DNA of 13,901 nt from Bacillota bacterium. Its GTDB lineage: Bacteria; Bacillota; Clostridia; Christensenellales; Borkfalkiaceae. Shown piece by piece: positions 7,270 through 13,242 of this stretch (position 1 is its first letter; every line of letters begins with the position of its first letter). A model generated the notes under the pieces. That model was not told where the DNA came from. It searched no databases and was given only the letters and a program-made list of their open reading frames with translations. The translations under genes and the position numbers were made by a program. Location of the stretch: assembly GCA_003343765.1 (NCBI GenBank), contig QAKO01000095.1:1-13901 (forward strand). The letters run 5' to 3'.

Positions 7270-8055
7270 TTATTCCTGTTTTTCGGGCGGATCCTGTTCC
7301 GCTCCGTCTTCTTTTTTAAATTCTTCCCGCAACTCCTGACGGATTTCCCGTTCCGCTTCGTCCGACTTTTCTTGCTCGGTTTCTTCCTTCGGGACAGGGA
7401 AAAGTTCTTCTCTGCCGCATTCGAATTTTTCGCCCGTGAGCTTTTCGAGCGCCGCTTCCAGCCGCGCGATACGGCATTTGAGATACTGGATCTCCTCCGC
7501 GTTCGGGTCGCATTTTTCCTGCAAAAGGTCGGGCTTTTCACCGCGGATCCGCACGACGCGCCCCGGTACGCCAACCACCGTCGCGTGCGGCGGGACTTCC
7601 TTCAGAACGACCGCCCCCGCGCCGATCTTCGCGCCTTCGCCGACCGTGAATCCGCCCAGCACTTTCGCGCCCGAACTGATCACGACATCCTTTTCGATGG
7701 TCGGATGACGCTTGCCTTTTTCTTTACCCGTTCCGCCCAGCGTGACGCCCTGGTAGATCACCACGCCGCTCTTCACTTCCGCCGTTTCCCCAATCACGAC
7801 GCCCGTGCCGTGGTCGATGAATACGCCGCCTTCGATCTTCGCCGCAGGATGGATCTCGATCCCCGTCAGGAATTTCGCAAACTGCGAAACCATCCGCGCC
7901 AGAAGTTTTAAGTGCATTTTATACAATCGGTTGGCAAACCTGTGCCACGACAGCGCATGTACTCCCGAATAGGTCAGCCAGATCTCGAATTTGTTGCGCG
8001 CCGCAGGATCGTTGCGCTTTGCCGCTTCAATGTCCGCGCGTAAACGTCTGAACAT
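7270..8055 (-). CDS. cysE: Serine O-acetyltransferase with an acidic C-terminal tail
   Basis: A cytosolic enzyme that transfers acetyl from acetyl-CoA to L-serine, making O-acetylserine for cysteine synthase. The 261-aa product has an alpha-helical N-terminal part (1-65) and a left-handed beta-helix of hexapeptide repeats (about 66-170). The catalytic DHGTG (D81, H82), GETA and the QGVTLGGTG signature are visible, as is VVGVPGRVV at the end of the helix. Residues from about 185 form a charged, probably coiled or disordered tail rich in Glu and Lys that is not part of the standard fold. The ATG at 8055 is preferred over the longer frame because it follows AGGGAGAG and begins the family's normal N-terminus. 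It lies 47 bases after the unknown gene and about 80 before alaS, probably in one operon. Its partner cysK is 2.5 kb away. Confidence 0.93.
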   Translation of the reverse strand: MFRRLRADIEAAKRNDPAARNKFEIWLTYSGVHALSWHRFANRLYKMHLKLLARMVSQFAKFLTGIEIHPAAKIEGGVFIDHGTGVVIGETAEVKSGVVIYQGVTLGGTGKEKGKRHPTIEKDVVISSGAKVLGGFTVGEGAKIGAGAVVLKEVPPHATVVGVPGRVVRIRGEKPDLLQEKCDPNAEEIQYLKCRIARLEAALEKLTGEKFECGREELFPVPKEETEQEKSDEAEREIRQELREEFKKEDGAEQDPPEKQE

Positions 8056-8102
8056 AATTACTCTCCCTCGCCACCGCATCCGCTGCCGCGGATACACTGT
8101 TT

Positions 8103-8729
8103 TCAGATTATTCTGCGGATATGGAATTCATCAAACGCCGCGTCGATAAATTCCCTGTTGAACACGCGATAATCCATCAGATATTTCACGACGACGTCGC
8201 GCGCGTCCGCAAAATCATAATATGCAACGCAAAGCTGCATGAGTGCATCCATATCTTCTTTCCGAAGCGCCAAAAGCAGCCCCAGCTTGTACAGCAAAAC
8301 CTTTTCGGGGACATACCAGCCACGCAACGTCTTCTTCCACGTCTCCTCGTCGATCCCGAGCTTCGCCGCCATCGCCGACGGGTCTTCCCCGTACTTGCGC
8401 ACAACTTGCTCGATCGCCTTCCCGTGTACCGCACGGATCCCGAAAAAACACTTGAACCGTACCTTCGCCGACGAAATTCGCACCGAATACGTGAAATTGT
8501 TGTCTACGTACCGCTCTTTCAGCTCCGCCAGTACTTTCTCGCTTTGCGGCTGATAATAAATTTTTCGGATCTCGTTCGTCGCTACTTCCCCTTCCTCGAT
8601 CCGGTTTTTGTTCTTCAGCACCATCGAAATCGTTACCGATTCGTAAGACGGCAAGGTACTGATCAGATCAAAATTCGCATACTTTTTACTGAAATATTCA
8701 TTAAGATCCTGCAAAAAATTTTCGCTCAT
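8103..8729 (-). CDS. Unknown protein with HTH-like C-terminal half
   Basis: No family could be named with confidence. The 208-aa product is soluble, without signal peptide or membrane segment. Residues 1-100 are mixed and begin with ENFLQDLNEYFSKKYANFD. Residues 118-205 are helical: a GIDEETWKKTLRGWYVPEKV segment, then LLYKLGLLLAL, CVAYYDFADARDVVVKYLM and a terminal FIDAAFDEFHI. The second half resembles helix-turn-helix-like domains in clostridial proteins, where an 'AL.L...E...LL..A.Y' pattern is followed by 'D.IV.Y....YDI..IN..LF' (recall, not a search). The ATG has only a weak upstream GGCGG. It is the first gene of the probable operon with cysE and alaS, so a regulatory role is possible but unproven. 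Confidence 0.75.
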   Translation of the reverse strand: MSENFLQDLNEYFSKKYANFDLISTLPSYESVTISMVLKNKNRIEEGEVATNEIRKIYYQPQSEKVLAELKERYVDNNFTYSVRISSAKVRFKCFFGIRAVHGKAIEQVVRKYGEDPSAMAAKLGIDEETWKKTLRGWYVPEKVLLYKLGLLLALRKEDMDALMQLCVAYYDFADARDVVVKYLMDYRVFNREFIDAAFDEFHIRRII

Positions 8730-8767
8730 CCCAAGTTACCGCCATAATTTATTTTTACTCAGCTTCT

Positions 8768-8795
8768 ATTATACATTTTTTCGCCGAAATTTCAA
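8768..8795 (-). promoter_or_regulatory. Promoter of the operon containing cysE and alaS
   Basis: On the minus strand TTGAAA (8790-8795) and TATAAT (8768-8773) are separated by 16 bases, the same arrangement as at the left-edge gene. The start site would be near 8761, about 30 bases before the first ATG. No other promoter of this quality is seen before cysE or alaS. Confidence 0.65.
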
Positions 8796-8840
8796 TGCTT
8801 TTTTATGCCACGAAAAAAATTTTTCTGAAAACTCTGAAAA

Positions 8841-8888
8841 ACATTCACAAATAATGTAAATTTCGTTGCGGATATCTGTGAAATATGT
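8841..8888. promoter_or_regulatory. Possible operator around the deoR-type promoter
   Basis: Half-sites ACATTCACA (8841-8849) and TGTGAAATATGT (8877-8888) form an imperfect inverted repeat flanking the -35 hexamer. A second small inverted repeat, ACATT-N7-AATGT, lies at 8841-8857. The position between two divergent promoters would suit autoregulation by the DeoR-family protein. This is inference from symmetry alone. Confidence 0.35.
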
Positions 8889-8894
8889 TATAAT
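8866..8894 (+). promoter_or_regulatory. Promoter of the DeoR-family gene
   Basis: TTGCGG (8866-8871) and TATAAT (8889-8894) are 17 bases apart, and the -10 is preceded by TGT, an extended -10 feature. The start site would be near 8901, giving a leader of about 30 bases to the ACG codon at 8931. Confidence 0.7.
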
Positions 8895-8930
8895 GTCCCT
8901 GTTAAAAACAAACAACGGAGGAATTCGCTT

Positions 8931-9689
8931 ACGAAACGCACGAGAATCGACGAGATCGCACTTTTGATCGAAAAGAACGGAAAAATGAGCCTGGAGGAAC
9001 TTGCCGTTCAGTTCCCCGAAGTTTCCGATATGACGCTCCGCCGCGATCTGCTGGAGCTGGAAAAAGAAAATAAAGTCATCCGCGTGCGCGGCGGCGCCAT
9101 GTCCGTGCTGGAAGTACAAAAACGCTCGGGCGAAGCCTACGCTCAGAAGTCTACCATCAATACCGACGCCAAAAAGGTCATCGCCAAAAAAGCGGTTTCT
9201 TTGATCGACGAGGGCGTCAGCATGTTCCTTGACGGCGGCACGACCGCTCTCCAACTCGCCAAAGAACTCCCCGACCGTCCCTGCCATATCTTTACCAACG
9301 GCATCGTGGTCGCTGAAGAACTCGCCCATAAAAAACAGCCCGAAGTCGTTCTCGTCGGAGGTTCCCTCATCAAAGAAAACCTCTCCACCGCTTCCCCTTA
9401 TACAAAAGTTTTCCTGGGCAATACGAATTTCGAACTCGCCATCATTTCCGCTTCGGCTTTCTCTTTTGAACAGGGCTTCTCCTGTATCTCGCAAGTGGAA
9501 TCCGATCTCTTGAAATTTATCCTCGCCCGCGCGAAAATGGTGTACATGATGCTCGATACCTCCAAAATCGGCAAGATCATGCCCTATACCTTCGCTTCGC
9601 CCGATAATATCGACGTTCTCATCACCGACGACAACTTCCCCCAGAACGTCAAAGAAAAATTCGAGGAAAAAAATATCGTCGTTATCTGA
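8931..9689 (+). CDS. DeoR-family transcriptional regulator, apparent ACG start
   Basis: A DNA-binding repressor of the DeoR/GlpR family. The N-terminal winged helix-turn-helix ends in MTLRRDLLELEKENKVIRVRGG. A C-terminal DeoRC domain follows, with the phosphosugar-binding DGGTTALQLA and VLVGGS motifs. The protein is 252 aa from ACG or 241 from the TTG at 8964; about 250 is normal. I chose ACG at 8931 because GGAGG (8917-8921) lies 9 bases upstream. Family-like sequence (TKRTRIDEIALLIEKNGKM) also begins there, and no ATG, GTG or TTG occurs in frame between that site and 8964. Starting at TTG would remove most of helix 1 and leaves no good ribosome binding site. It stands alone, so its sugar and targets are unknown; autoregulation is likely for the family. 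Confidence 0.88.
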   Translation, partial: TKRTRIDEIALLIEKNGKMSLEELAVQFPEVSDMTLRRDLLELEKENKVIRVRGGAMSVLEVQKRSGEAYAQKSTINTDAKKVIAKKAVSLIDEGVSMFLDGGTTALQLAKELPDRPCHIFTNGIVVAEELAHKKQPEVVLVGGSLIKENLSTASPYTKVFLGNTNFELAIISASAFSFEQGFSCISQVESDLLKFILARAKMVYMMLDTSKIGKIMPYTFASPDNIDVLITDDNFPQNVKEKFEEKNIVVI

Positions 9690-9706
9690 CTCAAACTTAT
9701 TTTTAC

Positions 9707-9734
9707 AGACAGCTTATACAAGCTGTCTTTTTTT
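9707..9734 (+). terminator. Terminator of the DeoR-family gene
   Basis: Arms AGACAGCTT (9707-9715) and AAGCTGTCT (9720-9728) enclose a 4-base loop and are followed by a T-run to 9734. It lies 18 bases after the stop codon. Confidence 0.92.
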
Positions 9735-9888
9735 ATTCACCCGCTTTTAATGCAACCGTGTATGCGAACAAACAAAAATGCGATCAGGCGTTTTACAGAC
9801 ACCCGATCCCGTTGCACAAAACCCCATCTGCCGCCTTGGATTATTCCGTTTCCCTTTCTACCTTGTGCCGATTTTTCGGATCAGGCTA

Positions 9889-9933
9889 AACAAGCACGGG
9901 ACGCGGCATTTTGCCGCGTCCCGTGCTTGTTTG
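9889..9933. terminator. Long perfect hairpin at the end of the cysK operon
   Basis: Arms 9889-9909 and 9913-9933 are exact complements (21 bp) around a TTT loop; the core reads GGGACGCGGCA. On the minus strand it starts 5 bases past the stop of the DUF3267-like gene and ends in GTTT, a short U-run. It is therefore the likely terminator of the cysK transcript. It could also stop leftover plus-strand transcription from the DeoR-family gene. Confidence 0.65.
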
Positions 9934-9938
9934 CTGAC

Positions 9939-10619
9939 TTATTTTTTCTTATAAAAACAGAGGTATCCGCACTTATTCGGGTGATCCAAAACGATTTGCG
10001 GACACGAAAATATTACCCTGAAACAGATGAGCAGGTCTGCCCCTGCACAAAAAATATTATAAACACCGACCGCAAGAAGCAACCAGAACCCCGTTATGAT
10101 CCCCGCCGCAGAAAAGCCGATGCCGAGTAAAACAAACGGAGCCGCCGTACCCAAAATATATTTACCGCGTTTCATCGGCATCTCACACGCGCAATACGGC
10201 GTCCATAACTCTCTCATCACGCCGAAACGGATGCCGCGGAACGTTCCGTTTGCGATCCCCCAGAAAAGCCCGTGCAATGCCTCGTGAACAGGAATGGATA
10301 CAAGCCCCAGCCCCGCCAACAAAAAAATATCGCAAAAAAGCTGCGGAAAAATATTGCGCACGGCAGGAGCAAACGCCGCAAACAGCAGTACGGCCGCCGC
10401 CGCAAACGGCAGAGCCGTAAGCACACCGAATACGTTTGCAGCCTTTATGCCGATCGTACGATCCGACGCCGTAAACCCGCGGGACTTCAGGCTTTCAACA
10501 CTTTCGCCGAACTTTCGCATACGCTCCGCTTCTGCCGCCCGTTCTCTCTCTGTCCGCTCCTTTTTTCTTTGCTCTCTTTTTGCCCTACGCCCTGCGCGAG
10601 GCTCTTTCTCTCCTTTCAT
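9939..10619 (-). CDS. DUF3267-like membrane protein, putative zinc peptidase
   Basis: A 226-aa integral membrane protein. Residues 1-48 are very basic and charged (Arg, Lys, Glu) and probably cytoplasmic. Hydrophobic segments follow at about 62-85, 95-115, 155-180 and 180-200. The motif VHEALHGLFWG (111-121) is a zincin HExxH site (H112, E113, H116), and D195 in the last hydrophobic segment could be the third ligand. The arrangement matches DUF3267, a family annotated only as putative zincin peptidases, with no known substrate. The ATG overlaps the cysK stop as ATGA, suggesting translational coupling, although no clear ribosome binding site precedes it. An alternative start at residue 34 (10520) would drop the charged tail. 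Its link to cysteine synthesis is only positional. Confidence 0.8.
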   Translation of the reverse strand: MKGEKEPRAGRRAKREQRKKERTERERAAEAERMRKFGESVESLKSRGFTASDRTIGIKAANVFGVLTALPFAAAAVLLFAAFAPAVRNIFPQLFCDIFLLAGLGLVSIPVHEALHGLFWGIANGTFRGIRFGVMRELWTPYCACEMPMKRGKYILGTAAPFVLLGIGFSAAGIITGFWLLLAVGVYNIFCAGADLLICFRVIFSCPQIVLDHPNKCGYLCFYKKK

Positions 10620-11548
10620 TTTTCAGGAAAGAATCCGGGAGTGGACAAATACCTGGCACCCGTGTCCGGTATAATGACCACGATCCGCTTGCCTGCATTT
10701 TGCGGTCTCTGCGCAAGCCGTATCGCAGCCCAGACCGCAGCACCCGCCGAAATACCCGTAAATACCCCGTCGCTTACCGCCAACGTTCTGCCGATCTCAT
10801 ATGCGTCCTCTTCCGTAACGGACAGCGTTTCGTCGATCAACGACGTATCCAGTATCTGCGGAACAAATCCTGCCCCGATCCCCTGCAAACCGTGCGCGCC
10901 CGCCTTTCCGCCCGAAAGCACTGCCGATTTCTGCGGCTCTACCGCCGCCGCGTACAGGTTCGGGTTCTGCTCCTTCAGATACTTCACCGTACCCGAAAAC
11001 GTTCCGCCCGTTCCGATCCCCGCGACAAAAATATCCAGCTTGCCTTCGCAATCCTTCCAAAGCTCCGGCCCCGTCGTCCGATAGTGCGCCTGCGGATTCG
11101 CCGCATTCACAAACTGCCCGCAAATCACGCTGTTCTCGTTTTCCGCGTGCAACTGCTCTGCTCTCTCGATCGCCCCGCGCATGCCCTTGCTCCCTTCGGT
11201 CAGTACGATCTTCGCCCCGAACGCCGCTAATAGTTTACGCCGCTCTACACTCATTGTCTCCGGCATCGTCAAGATAAGACGATATCCTCGCACCGCACAT
11301 ACCGCCGCAAGTCCGATCCCCGTGTTTCCGCTCGTCGGTTCGATCAGCAACGTCTCTTTCGTGATCTTCCCGCTCTTTTCCAGATCTTCAATGATCGCCA
11401 GCGCAGGACGGTCTTTTACACTCCCCGTCGGATTGAAATACTCCAGCTTTCCCAATAACTCCGCTTTCAGCCCGAACTCGCGCTCCAATCCCCTCAGCCG
11501 CAATAACGGCGTTCTTCCGATCAGTTCCGTAATACTGTTATAAATCAT
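10616..11548 (-). CDS. cysK: Cysteine synthase A (O-acetylserine sulfhydrylase)
   Basis: A PLP enzyme that joins O-acetylserine and sulfide to make L-cysteine and acetate in the cytosol. The 310-aa length is typical. The N-terminus has IGRTPLLRL. The PLP lysine is in NPTGSVKDRPA, the substrate loop is EPTSGNTGIGLA, the phosphate-binding loop is GIGTGGTFSG, and the C-terminal PDTGARYLST is a family signature. The start ATG follows AGGAG at about 7 bases. A good promoter lies just upstream and no T-box or other leader element is seen. It overlaps the downstream membrane protein by ATGA. The substrate donor gene cysE is in a separate operon on the same strand. Cystathionine beta-synthase-like relatives share the fold, but the length and motifs favour CysK. 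Confidence 0.96.
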   Translation of the reverse strand: MIYNSITELIGRTPLLRLRGLEREFGLKAELLGKLEYFNPTGSVKDRPALAIIEDLEKSGKITKETLLIEPTSGNTGIGLAAVCAVRGYRLILTMPETMSVERRKLLAAFGAKIVLTEGSKGMRGAIERAEQLHAENENSVICGQFVNAANPQAHYRTTGPELWKDCEGKLDIFVAGIGTGGTFSGTVKYLKEQNPNLYAAAVEPQKSAVLSGGKAGAHGLQGIGAGFVPQILDTSLIDETLSVTEEDAYEIGRTLAVSDGVFTGISAGAAVWAAIRLAQRPQNAGKRIVVIIPDTGARYLSTPGFFPEK

Positions 11549-11592
11549 GTCTTCTCCTGCTCAGCCTTCCCGACTGCTGTTTTTTTCTTACT

Positions 11593-11621
11593 ATTATATC
11601 CCTTTTTTTTTGTTTTGTAAA
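11593..11621 (-). promoter_or_regulatory. cysK promoter
   Basis: On the minus strand TTTACA (11616-11621) and TATAAT (11593-11598) are separated by 17 bases, with an A-rich spacer. The predicted start near 11586 leaves a leader of about 38 bases, too short for a T-box. It probably also drives the overlapping DUF3267-like gene. Confidence 0.8.
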
Positions 11622-11665
11622 CCTTCCGCTAAAAATATCTTCGCGTTAACCGCTCCCCTTTTTGC

Positions 11666-11681
11666 CGTTTTACGTGAAACA
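11666..11681. other. parS-like site (ParB/Spo0J binding), imperfect
   Basis: The bases CGTTTTACGTGAAACA match 14 of 16 positions of the bacterial parS palindrome TGTTTCACGTGAAACA. The differences are at positions 1 (C for T) and 6 (T for C). The right half-site is intact. It lies in intergenic DNA about 170 bp from the 11-bp repeat array. The match was found by eye, and ParB binding is not shown. Confidence 0.4.
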
Positions 11682-11848
11682 TGCGCCCCCTATTTTTTCT
11701 TTGCGCCCTTTTTTGGTCTTTTGCTTTTTTCTCAAAATCACCCATAATTTTGCATTATTACAGATTTTTCGCATCACTTGCTTTGTATGTTTCTCATTGA
11801 AATCAGCGAAAATCCGCATCGAACGACGGTGGTAGCAAAAGCGAAGGT

Positions 11849-12189
11849 GATGGCGAAGCGTGAGCGGAGCGTTGGCAAAGCGTGAGCGGAGCGGTGGCGA
11901 AGCGTTGGCGAAGCGTGAGCGGAGCGTTGGCAAAGCGTGAGCGGAACGGTGGCGAAGCGTGAGCGGAGCGGTGGCGAAGCGGTGGCAAAACGTGAGCGGA
12001 GCGGTGGCAAAGCGTGAGCGGAGCGTTGGCGAAGCGAGAGCGGAGCGGTGGCAAAGCGTGAGCGGAGCGTTGGCGAAGCGTGAGCGGAGCGTTGGCGAAG
12101 CGTGAGCGGAGCGTTGGCCAAGCGTGAGCGGAGCGGTGGCGAAGCGTGAGCGGAGCGGTGGCGAAGCGTGAGCGGAGCGGTGGCAAAGC
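11849..12189. repeat. Tandem array of 31 units of 11 bp
   Basis: The 341 bases divide exactly into 31 units of 11 bp without any insertion or deletion. Two unit types occur on the plus strand. Type A is GTGAGCGGAGC (14 copies, two with one change). Type B is G(G/T)TGGC(G/A)AAGC (17 copies, three with one further change). They alternate as a 22-bp double unit, except for two B-B pairs at 11893-11914 and 11970-11991. The plus strand is about 73% purine and G-rich. The array ends one base before a terminator hairpin, and the left side decays into degenerate copies. It is not a CRISPR array: there are no spacers. Confidence 0.95.
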
Positions 12190-12190
12190 G

Positions 12191-12233
12191 AAAAGCCGCG
12201 CGGTCTTGTCTATGCAAGACCGCGCGGCTTTTT
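12191..12233. terminator. Bidirectional terminator after the ABC exporter genes
   Basis: Arms 12191-12208 and 12215-12232 are exact 18-bp complements (core GCCGCGCGGTCTTG) around the loop TCTATG. The plus strand ends in a T-run (12229-12233). The minus strand ends in TTTT followed by CGCTTTG. On the minus strand it closes the exporter transcript about 110 bases after the permease stop and shields the repeat array from it. Confidence 0.88.
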
Positions 12234-12342
12234 ACGCAAACAAACGGAATAATCTCCGTATATTAAACGATCCGTAAAATTACAGCAGCCAAAGAAACAT
12301 CCGCGACTTGTTTTTCAGAACTTATCAGTCAAAACTTATTTC

Positions 12343-13242
12343 TCAGACTTTCTTTCTGAACTTTGCGGCAAGAAGATTTGCGACGGCAAAGAGCAGAACC
12401 GTTGCACCGAGCACGATCGCCATGACCCATGCAGGCATATCCGTACCGAAAAAGTTAAGTTTCAAAGCATATTGCGAAGCAAGCGCATCCGCAAATTCGG
12501 GAGAAATATTCTGTGCTATGTTGTCCAACGCTCCGTTCATAAAACAATTTCGGAATATGCCCGCCGAATAACTGCCCGGCACAAACAAGGTAACGTACTG
12601 CACGCCTGTCGGGAATACCGAAAGGGGCATATACGCGCCGATCAGAAACCCGATCACCGTGCCGAGAATGACGTTCAGCCCCGTAAACGCGCCTTCCGTA
12701 CGCAAAAATCCCACAACAAATACAAGCAATGTGGAAGAAGAAAGTACGGACATTACCAGAGTCCCGAGCAACACGAGAACATCGGCCACGCTTAAGAACC
12801 AGCTCCCCGTCGCAGCAAGCCATACAAGACAAATCACCAGTACGGCAAATCCGATAATCAGACCCGCCGCGACGACCGAAAAGAAATAGGCGGCCGGAGG
12901 CATCCACCCGGGAACGGGCGACGCCGCCAGATCTGCACGGATCCCGCGGTTTCTGTCCTGCACCATCACGCCGCAGGCGCACAGCGGCACCGTAATGCAC
13001 GCACTCGCCATCACGCCCGACAACATCCAGCAATCCGCAAACGAACGGATCTCTTTTTCTCCGCCCGATACCCCCATCTCCTGCAGCGCCGACAATAACC
13101 CGTCTGTCTGTATCCTGCCCAAAAACAAAATGTACAGTCCCAGCACGATCAGCGGCGACAGCAACGCAAAGAATATATTCGCCTTGTCCTTTAAAAATAT
13201 TTTCAGATTCCGCATCGTCTGACTGTAAATCATATGCAACAT
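12343..13242 (-). CDS. ABC-2 type exporter permease
   Basis: The membrane half of an ABC-2 family export system, working with the ATPase encoded just upstream. The 299-aa protein has about six hydrophobic segments, at roughly 22-42, 72-95, 118-143, 152-178, 188-208 and 270-293. There is a larger non-membrane stretch at 43-70 and another at 225-268. The conserved ABC-2 loop MVQDRNRGIRADLAASPVP (93-111) precedes the third segment. The start ATG overlaps the ATPase stop as TGATG and has a G-rich AAGGGGG site 9 bases upstream; an ATG three codons later is too far from that site. The substrate is unknown; DrrAB-like drug or lipid export is the common role for this architecture. The unit ends at the terminator at 12191-12233. 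Confidence 0.9.
   Translation of the reverse strand: MLHMIYSQTMRNLKIFLKDKANIFFALLSPLIVLGLYILFLGRIQTDGLLSALQEMGVSGGEKEIRSFADCWMLSGVMASACITVPLCACGVMVQDRNRGIRADLAASPVPGWMPPAAYFFSVVAAGLIIGFAVLVICLVWLAATGSWFLSVADVLVLLGTLVMSVLSSSTLLVFVVGFLRTEGAFTGLNVILGTVIGFLIGAYMPLSVFPTGVQYVTLFVPGSYSAGIFRNCFMNGALDNIAQNISPEFADALASQYALKLNFFGTDMPAWVMAIVLGATVLLFAVANLLAAKFRKKV

Larger units (their letters stand above)
11549..12342. other. Gene-poor region between cysK and the ABC exporter
   Basis: No believable gene was found in these 794 bases. The stretch holds the cysK promoter (11593-11621), a parS-like 16-mer (11666-11681), a T-rich tract to about 11730, a degenerate edge (about 11821-11848), the 11-bp repeat array (11849-12189) and a terminator (12191-12233). 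Bases 12234-12342, between the terminator and the permease stop codon, show no recognisable feature. Long minus-strand open frames across the array result from the repeat itself. Confidence 0.75.

Noticed and set aside
7191..7574. Longer N-terminus for alaS
   Set aside because: The extra residues are Arg/Lys/Ser-rich and are read out of frame through the cysE coding region. The family N-terminus starts at the ATG at 7190, which has AGAGG upstream.
9750..10130. 126-codon plus-strand open frame
   Set aside because: It spans a long hairpin and runs antisense into the DUF3267-like gene, with no ribosome binding site.
11849..12189. CRISPR array
   Set aside because: The repeats are 11 bp and directly joined with no unique spacers, and no cas genes are near.
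11774..12217. Minus-strand open frames of about 130-150 codons across the repeat array
   Set aside because: An 11-bp unit without a stop codon on that strand leaves all three frames open with the same 11-residue period. There is no ribosome binding site, and the frames begin in a terminator hairpin.
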